64,000 nucleotides of DNA from Pseudomonas sp. KU26590 (GTDB taxonomy: Bacteria; Pseudomonadota; Gammaproteobacteria; Pseudomonadales; Pseudomonadaceae). The position numbers and the translations under genes are program-made. The stretch lies in contig NZ_CP110644.1 of NCBI RefSeq assembly GCF_026153515.1, positions 927,501 through 991,500 on the forward strand, in the 5' to 3' direction. This document shows positions 59,106 to 64,000 of this stretch, in pieces (positions within the stretch are counted from its first letter, which is position 1; every line of letters begins with the position of its first letter). The notes under the pieces were generated by a model, which saw only the letters and a program-made list of their open reading frames with translations, made no database searches and was not told the origin of the DNA.

Positions 59106-59765
59106 TCAGGCCTGTCGCTGCGCATGATAAAGACTCACCCTGCGAAACTCCCACGGCTCGGCCAGATCCGGCAGCGTCAGCGCATCAAGGATTCCCAGCC
59201 GCGTATACATCGGGTGCTGAAAGTCCCGCACCCGGGAATCGGCCACCAACGCTTGTTTGCCGCGACTGAGAAACTGATCCAGCAGCGGCAGGTTGGCGCG
59301 GTCGTACAGCACGTCGGCCACCAGGATCAGGTCGAAACGATCCTCCTCGGCGAAGAAGTCGTTTGAATACTGAAGCGTCACGCCGTTCAGTCCGGCGTTG
59401 GCCCGGCAGGCCTCGATCGCCAGCGGATCGAGATCACAGGCGACGACTTCAAGCGCCCCGGCTTTCATCGCCGCAATGCCTGCGACCCCCGACCCCGCCC
59501 CGAAATCCAGCACCCGCCTGCCCGCGACCCACTGCGGCTGCTCGGCGAGAAAGCGCGCCAGCGCCAGGCCACTGGCCCAGCAGAAACTCCAGTAGGGCGG
59601 GTCGTCGAGAATGCGCCGGGTTTCGTCGGGGCTGAAGGCGCGATCCATATTGTTCGCGTCGATCAGCCAAAGCTTCAGCTCCGTCCCCGGCAGTGCTTCG
59701 GCGACCAGTTGCGCATCGCCCAGCAGCTCGCTCAATGCGGCTTGCAGGTGAAGCGGGGCGGTCAC
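59106..59765 (-). CDS. Class I SAM-dependent methyltransferase
   Basis: A 219-residue methyltransferase; the substrate is not known. Motif I VLDFGAGSGVAG is at 85-96, the acidic end of strand 2 is ACDLDP at 109-114, and SNDFFAEEDRFDLILVADVLYDR follows. The motif set resembles protein N-methyltransferases of the METTL20/PrmA kind (for example ETF-beta lysine methylation), but this is only a likeness. The start is GTG at 59765, overlapping the lipoprotein stop in GTGA. The frame is open much further upstream in the antisense of that gene. Confidence 0.85.
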   Translation of the reverse strand: MTAPLHLQAALSELLGDAQLVAEALPGTELKLWLIDANNMDRAFSPDETRRILDDPPYWSFCWASGLALARFLAEQPQWVAGRRVLDFGAGSGVAGIAAMKAGALEVVACDLDPLAIEACRANAGLNGVTLQYSNDFFAEEDRFDLILVADVLYDRANLPLLDQFLSRGKQALVADSRVRDFQHPMYTRLGILDALTLPDLAEPWEFRRVSLYHAQRQA

Positions 59766-60214
59766 GGTGCGGGAGCGAATTGCAGCTGACCCAGCGCCTG
59801 CGTGGTGGGTTGAGTGATCAGCACGGACGGCAGATGCAGAATCAACTGCCCCGACTTGCTGGCGCGGCCGCGCAGTTCGACGCGCGCGCCCACCGGGAAG
59901 GCTTCCGGATTGAAACGCAGCTGGAACGGCAGCGACTGGTTGTTGCCGATCAGCTTGGTGCTGGTCAGCAGCTTTTGCGGGCGGTTGCGATCGTCGATCA
60001 CCAGCAGCGCCAGCTCGACTTCTGCGCCGGCCGGCACGCCCAGCAACTGGCCGCTCAATTCGCGCTGGAACGGCTGCAGCGGGCCTTGCCCTTCCGGCAG
60101 CGTAATGGCGTTGGGCGCAGGTTTGGCAGGTGCTGCAGGTTTCGGCGCCTCGGCCGTGCTGCAGGCAGCGAGCAGGCCCACAAGGCTGATTACAGCAAGC
60201 GTACGTAGCGTCAT
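59762..60214 (-). CDS. YbaY-family lipoprotein
   Basis: A 150-residue outer-membrane-type lipoprotein: signal peptide MTLRTLAVISLVGLLAAC with the lipobox LAAC at about 15-18, then a proline- and alanine-rich linker and a YbaY-type domain (SGQLLGVPAGAEVELALLVIDDRNRPQKLL). The role is unknown; related proteins occur with the same fold next to META or SecG-like genes. The ATG at 60214 is chosen because it starts the signal peptide. It is co-transcribed with the methyltransferase by stop-start overlap. Confidence 0.85.
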   Translation of the reverse strand: MTLRTLAVISLVGLLAACSTAEAPKPAAPAKPAPNAITLPEGQGPLQPFQRELSGQLLGVPAGAEVELALLVIDDRNRPQKLLTSTKLIGNNQSLPFQLRFNPEAFPVGARVELRGRASKSGQLILHLPSVLITQPTTQALGQLQFAPAP

Positions 60215-60388
60215 GAACAGCTCCAGACAAAGCAGAATGCGGGCGAGATACGCACGGGATGACGCAGTATCGCTGAGTGCGACGGGTTTCACCGCACTGA
60301 ATGCGCGTCTATATACCTCAAACCCCGAGACTTGTCTTGCCAGTGAGATGCGCTACCATGGCCCTCCCATTTTTTGTTGCCTGCCACC

Positions 60389-60853
60389 ATGCACTGTCCC
60401 TTTTGCGGTGCCAACGACACCAAAGTCATTGACTCGCGCCTCGTTGCTGAAGGCGATCAGGTTCGCCGCCGCCGTGAATGCGTCGCCTGCGAAGAACGCT
60501 TCACCACATTCGAAACCGCTGAACTGGTGCTGCCCCGGCTGATCAAGCAGGACGGCAGCCGTCAGCCCTTCGATGAAGAGAAGCTGCGCGCCGGCATGCA
60601 GCGCGCGCTGGAAAAGCGCCCGGTCAGCGTCGAACGGCTGGAAGCGGCCCTGGCCCATATCAAAAGCAAGCTGCGCGCGACCGGCGAGCGCGAGGTCAAA
60701 TCGCTGATCGTCGGTGAGCTGGTGATGGGCGAACTGCAAAAACTCGACGAAGTGGCCTACATCCGCTTTGCTTCTGTCTATCGGCGGTTTCAGGACCTCA
60801 ACGAATTCCGCGAAGAAATCGACCGACTGGCCCGCGAGCCGGCTAAAGAGTGA
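60389..60853 (+). CDS. nrdR: Transcriptional repressor NrdR
   Basis: An ATP/dATP-responsive repressor of ribonucleotide reductase genes. The 154-residue protein has an N-terminal zinc ribbon (C3, C6, C31, C34: [10 protein letters not shown]...[10 protein letters not shown]) and an ATP-cone domain ([26 protein letters not shown]). The frame is open from 60374, but MHCPFCG fixes the start. It overlaps the ribD GTG candidate and leads the nrdR-ribD-ribE-ribBA-ribH cluster common to Pseudomonas. Confidence 0.97.
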   Translation: MHCPFCGANDTKVIDSRLVAEGDQVRRRRECVACEERFTTFETAELVLPRLIKQDGSRQPFDEEKLRAGMQRALEKRPVSVERLEAALAHIKSKLRATGEREVKSLIVGELVMGELQKLDEVAYIRFASVYRRFQDLNEFREEIDRLAREPAKE

Positions 60854-60855
60854 GC

Positions 60856-61995
60856 ATGACCTCCACAGAGCAAAGCGTGCTCGACGCGGCCTACATGGCG
60901 CGGGCGCTGGAACTGGCGCGCAAGGGCGTCTACTCGACGCACCCCAACCCGCGCGTCGGCTGCGTGATCGTGCGTGATGGCGCCATTGTCGGCGAAGGCT
61001 GGCACGTCCGCGCCGGTGAGCCCCACGCCGAGGTGCATGCGCTGCGCCAGGCGGGCGACAAGGCGAAAGACGCGACGGCTTACGTCACCCTCGAGCCCTG
61101 CAGTCATCATGGCCGCACCCCGCCGTGTGCCGAGGCGCTGGTCGATGCCGGTGTGGCGCGTGTGGTCGCCGCCATGCAAGACCCCAATCCCGATGTGGCC
61201 GGCCGTGGCCTGCTGCGCTTGATGAGCGCCGGTATTGCGGTGCAGAGCGGCGTGCTCGAAAGCGAAGCGCGGGCGCTGAACAAAGGGTTTCTCAAACGCA
61301 TGGAGCACGGCCTGCCGTACGTGCGGGTCAAGCTGGCGATGAGCCTCGACGGACGCACGGCCATGGCCAGTGGTGAGAGCCAGTGGATCACCGGCCCTGA
61401 AGCGCGCTCCGCCGTGCAGCGCCTGCGTGCGCAGTCGAGCGTGGTGCTGACCGGCGCCGATACCGTGCTGGCAGACAACGCGAGGCTCACTGTTCGCCCG
61501 GACGAATTGGGCCTGAACGCCGAACTCACCGCCCTTGCCGCGACCCGGCCGCCGTTGCGCGTGCTGGTCGACGGTCGTTTGCGGGTGCCCCTTGATGCGC
61601 CGTTCTTTAAAGCGGGCAGCGCGTTGGTGGCAACCTGCGCGGCAGCCTCGGCGCGCGGGCGCTACCACGACGAAGGCCACGAACTGCTGGCGCTGCCGAG
61701 CAGTGGCGGGCACGTCGATCTGCGCAAACTGTTGGTCGAACTGGCCACCCGCGGCGTCAACGACGTACTGGTCGAGGCCGGCCCTAAACTCGCTGGTGCC
61801 TTTACCCGGCTGGGGCTGGTGGATGAATTTCAGATCTTCGTGGCGGGCAAGTTCATGGGCTCGTCGGCGCGACCGTTGCTTGACCTGCCGCTGGCGCAGA
61901 TGAGCGAAGCGCTCGAACTCAAGATTGTCGAAATGCGCGCGGTCGGCAATGACTGGCGAGTCATTGCGATACCCGCGTCGCACCCCGGCGTATAA
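60856..61995 (+). CDS. ribD: Bifunctional riboflavin biosynthesis protein RibD
   Basis: Catalyses deamination of the pyrimidine ring and then reduction of the ribosyl side chain in riboflavin synthesis. The 379-residue protein has the zinc deaminase domain (HAEVHAL, then EPCSHHGRTPPC) and the reductase domain (VKLAMSLDGRTAMASGESQWITG at about 154-176). The start may instead be GTG at 60850; the ATG two codons later is chosen as more conservative. Second gene of the nrdR-rib cluster. Confidence 0.94.
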   Translation: MTSTEQSVLDAAYMARALELARKGVYSTHPNPRVGCVIVRDGAIVGEGWHVRAGEPHAEVHALRQAGDKAKDATAYVTLEPCSHHGRTPPCAEALVDAGVARVVAAMQDPNPDVAGRGLLRLMSAGIAVQSGVLESEARALNKGFLKRMEHGLPYVRVKLAMSLDGRTAMASGESQWITGPEARSAVQRLRAQSSVVLTGADTVLADNARLTVRPDELGLNAELTALAATRPPLRVLVDGRLRVPLDAPFFKAGSALVATCAAASARGRYHDEGHELLALPSSGGHVDLRKLLVELATRGVNDVLVEAGPKLAGAFTRLGLVDEFQIFVAGKFMGSSARPLLDLPLAQMSEALELKIVEMRAVGNDWRVIAIPASHPGV

Positions 61996-62041
61996 TTCCG
62001 GCTTTCGCGCTCAGCGCTGGCCCTGTTTTCCAGGAGCACCC

Positions 62042-62713
62042 ATGTTTACCGGCATCATCGAATCCATCGGCAGCATCCGCGCCATCACTCCGAAAGGCGG
62101 CGACGTCCGCGTTTACGTAGAGACCGGCAAGCTCGACCTTTCCGACGTCAAGCTGGGCGACAGCATTGCCGTCAACGGCGTCTGCCTGACCGCCGTTGAC
62201 TTGCCAGGCGATGGCTTCTGGGCTGACGTCAGCCGCGAGACCCTGAACGTCACCGCGTTCGTCGATCTGAAAACCGGCAGCCGCGTCAATCTGGAAAAGG
62301 CCCTGACCCCGACCACGCGCCTGGGCGGCCATCTGGTCAGCGGCCACGTCGACGGCGTCGGCGAAGTGCTGTCCCGGGAAGAAAACGCCCGTGCCATTCA
62401 GTTCCGCATGCGCGCCCCCCGCGAACTGGCCAAGTACATCTCCCACAAAGGCTCGATCACCATCGACGGTACCAGCCTGACCGTGAACGCGGTCAACGGC
62501 GCCGAGTTCGAGCTGACCATCGTCCCGCACACCCTGGCCGAAACCATCATGGGCGACTACAGCCCGGGCCGTAAGATCAACCTGGAAGTCGACCTGCTGG
62601 CGCGTTACCTCGAGCGTTTGCTGCTCGGTGACAAAGCCGCTGATCCGACGCCAGCCCAGGGCGGCAACATCACGGAAAGCTTTCTGGCCGCCAACGGCTA
62701 CCTCAAATCCTGA
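62042..62713 (+). CDS. ribE: Riboflavin synthase subunit alpha
   Basis: Makes riboflavin from two 6,7-dimethyl-8-ribityllumazine molecules. The 223-residue protein has two lumazine-binding repeats, with the start [15 protein letters not shown] and the second repeat after [15 protein letters not shown]. The frame is open from 61925, but MFTGIIE fixes the ATG at 62042. GGAG precedes it. It lies 46 bases after ribD. Often called ribC in Pseudomonas. Confidence 0.97.
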   Translation: MFTGIIESIGSIRAITPKGGDVRVYVETGKLDLSDVKLGDSIAVNGVCLTAVDLPGDGFWADVSRETLNVTAFVDLKTGSRVNLEKALTPTTRLGGHLVSGHVDGVGEVLSREENARAIQFRMRAPRELAKYISHKGSITIDGTSLTVNAVNGAEFELTIVPHTLAETIMGDYSPGRKINLEVDLLARYLERLLLGDKAADPTPAQGGNITESFLAANGYLKS

Positions 62714-62730
62714 ATCGAAGGGGGTGCCGC

Positions 62731-63822
62731 GTGGCGCTCAACAGCATCGAAGAACTGGTTGAAGACATTCGCCAAGGCAAGATGGTCATCCTCATGGATG
62801 ACGAAGACCGCGAGAACGAAGGCGATCTGATCATGGCCTCCGAGTGCGTCAAGGCCGAGCACATCAACTTCATGGCGCGTTACGCCCGTGGCCTGATCTG
62901 CATGCCGATGACCCGCGAGCGCTGCGAGACCCTGAAACTGCCGCTTATGGCGCAGCGCAATGGTTCCGGCTTCGGCACCAAGTTCACCGTGTCCATCGAG
63001 GCCGCCGAAGGCGTGACCACCGGGATTTCCGCCGCCGACCGCGCGCGCACCGTGCAGGCTGCTGCTGCCAAAGGCGCCAAGGCTGACGACATCGTCAGCC
63101 CGGGCCACATCTTCCCGCTGATGGCTCAAGCCGGCGGCACGCTGTCCCGCGCCGGTCATACGGAAGCGGCATGCGATCTGGCGCGCATGGCCGGTTTCGA
63201 GCCGAGCGGCGTGATCTGCGAGGTCATGAACGACGACGGCACCATGTCCCGTCGCACCGAGTTGGAAGCCTTCGCGGCCGAGCACAACATCAAGATCGGC
63301 ACCATTGCCGACCTGATCCATTACCGGATGATCCACGAACGTACCGTTCAGCGGATTGCCGAGCAGCCGCTGGACAGCGAACTGGGCCATTTCAACCTGG
63401 TGACTTACCGCGATTCCGTCGAAGGTGACGTGCACCTGGCGCTGACGCTGGGCAAGATCTGCGCGGAAGAAGCCACGCTGGTTCGCGTGCATAACATGGA
63501 CCCGCTGCGCGACCTGCTGATGGTCAAACAGCCCGGCCGCTGGAGCCTGCGCGCCGCGATGAAGACCGTGGCCGAGGCTGGCAGCGGCGTCGTGCTGCTG
63601 CTCGGTCACCCGCTCGATGGCGACACGGTTCTGGCCCATGTGCGTGAAACCGCCGGTGGCACACCGATCAAGACGCCGACCACGTACAGCACTGTCGGTG
63701 CCGGTTCGCAGATCCTGCGTGACCTCGGCGTGCGCAAAATGCGCCTGATGAGTTCGCCAATGAAGTTCAATGCGATATCCGGTTTCGATCTGGAAGTTGT
63801 AGAATACGTGCCCTCCGAATAA
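62731..63822 (+). CDS. ribBA: RibB-type DHBP synthase with degenerate GTP cyclohydrolase II half (RibBX-like)
   Basis: 3,4-Dihydroxy-2-butanone 4-phosphate synthase makes the four-carbon unit of riboflavin. The 363-residue protein has an intact N-terminal domain (active-site [10 protein letters not shown] at 23-32, RAGHTEA at 140-146). The C-terminal 160 residues are GTP cyclohydrolase II-like, but the zinc cysteines (family motif HSEC...CDCG) are replaced by [20 protein letters not shown], so cyclohydrolase activity is unlikely. The start is GTG at 62731, with GAAGGGGG upstream. Confidence 0.93.
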   Translation: MALNSIEELVEDIRQGKMVILMDDEDRENEGDLIMASECVKAEHINFMARYARGLICMPMTRERCETLKLPLMAQRNGSGFGTKFTVSIEAAEGVTTGISAADRARTVQAAAAKGAKADDIVSPGHIFPLMAQAGGTLSRAGHTEAACDLARMAGFEPSGVICEVMNDDGTMSRRTELEAFAAEHNIKIGTIADLIHYRMIHERTVQRIAEQPLDSELGHFNLVTYRDSVEGDVHLALTLGKICAEEATLVRVHNMDPLRDLLMVKQPGRWSLRAAMKTVAEAGSGVVLLLGHPLDGDTVLAHVRETAGGTPIKTPTTYSTVGAGSQILRDLGVRKMRLMSSPMKFNAISGFDLEVVEYVPSE

Positions 63823-63909
63823 TGGCCGGCAGGTGACAGGCCCCGACAGCGTTCAGCCGTTGGTGGTTTTTGTCCCTGCAGTCGCCCGATTCGTGGCCTA
63901 AAATCCCTG

Positions 63910-63934
63910 AAAGCGCGCGCCCGATGCGCGCTTT
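63910..63934 (+). terminator. Hairpin between ribBA and ribH
   Basis: AAAGCGCGC / GCGCGCTTT, perfect 9-bp stem, loop GCCCGAT, without a real U-tract (CATGCTC follows). It may be a weak terminator or RNA-stabilising stem in the 148-base gap, where I saw no FMN-riboswitch core. Confidence 0.6.
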
Positions 63935-63970
63935 CATGCTCTTTAATACGAGAACACGAGACTCAGCCGA

Positions 63971-64000
63971 ATGACCCTGAAGACCATCGAAGGTACCTTC
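63971..64000 (+). CDS. ribH: 6,7-Dimethyl-8-ribityllumazine synthase, N-terminal fragment (runs off the window)
   Basis: Only the first ten codons (MTLKTIEGTF) lie in the window. They match the start of Pseudomonas lumazine synthase, which joins the RibA/RibD product with DHBP before riboflavin synthase. The position after ribBA supports the call. The gene is cut by the window end, not broken. Confidence 0.85.
   Translation, partial: MTLKTIEGTF

Noticed and set aside
59106..60230. 374-codon reading of the methyltransferase gene
   Set aside because: The extra N-terminus is antisense-phase sequence of the YbaY gene; GTG at 59765 overlaps the YbaY stop as expected for an operon.
63823..63970. 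FMN riboswitch before ribH
   Set aside because: No RFN core elements recognised; only one GC-rich hairpin.

Overview
The window is chromosomal DNA of a Pseudomonas, probably from the fluorescens/syringae side of the genus rather than P. aeruginosa. This rests on the gene order (rRNA, birA, tRNAs, secE-nusG, rplKAJL-rpoBC, str, S10, spc and alpha operons, a ferritin, uvrA, an MFS gene, ssb), on protein lengths (RpoB 1357, RpoC 1399, RpoA 333 residues), on an oprG-to-nrdR-rib segment laid out as in P. aeruginosa, and on Pseudomonas-type REP palindromes between genes. I see no prophage, insertion sequence, CRISPR array or foreign island.

Layout. 1-2190: 3' half of a 23S rRNA, the 5S rRNA and the rrn terminator. 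2333-4468: birA, a small membrane-anchored protein and tRNAs Tyr, Gly, Thr and Trp. 4513-16370: secE-nusG, rplK-rplA, rplJ-rplL, rpoB-rpoC. 16453-20935: rpsL-rpsG-fusA-tuf. 20942-34785: the S10, spc and alpha operons, including the short genes rpmC, rpmD and rpmJ. Several of these blocks are separated by a hairpin followed at once by a near-consensus sigma-70 promoter (20911-20970, 27695-27745, 31760-31812). 34992-40577: a heme-less ferritin, uvrA (minus strand), a YajR-type MFS transporter and ssb. 40594-46496: a DUF1348 protein, a TetR regulator with an operator inside its own promoter, a YdeP-type molybdopterin oxidoreductase and a divergent MscS/YbiO-type channel. 46528-53132: REP palindromes, a full-length Lhr helicase and two overlapping sugar-nucleotide SDR genes. 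53159-57361: oprG under a well-placed ANR box, then a four-gene minus-strand operon (His-rich DUF2796 protein, ABC ATPase, FtsX-type permease, DUF3299 protein) headed by a Zur-like box. 57451-60214: a small conserved protein, the thioredoxin co-chaperone CnoX/YbbN, a methyltransferase and a YbaY-like lipoprotein. 60389-64000: nrdR-ribD-ribE-ribBA and the first ten codons of ribH.

How it works together. About the first 35 kb is the core gene-expression block: rRNA, tRNAs, RNA polymerase, translation factors and about 30 ribosomal proteins, with leaders, attenuators and internal promoters. The second half is housekeeping and stress functions: DNA repair (uvrA, ssb, lhr), iron storage, osmotic safety valve, anaerobic porin, a probable zinc-starvation transporter, proteostasis and riboflavin synthesis.

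Most worth a second look are: the probable Zur-controlled DUF2796/ABC/DUF3299 system; the TetR gene whose predicted transcript begins at its start codon; absence of coaX, tufB and katA from the positions they occupy in P. aeruginosa; the terminator-promoter joints in the ribosomal superoperon; and RibBA, whose GTP cyclohydrolase II half lacks its zinc cysteines. No wholly unknown multi-gene system is evident. The DUF2796/ABC/DUF3299 operon is the nearest candidate.
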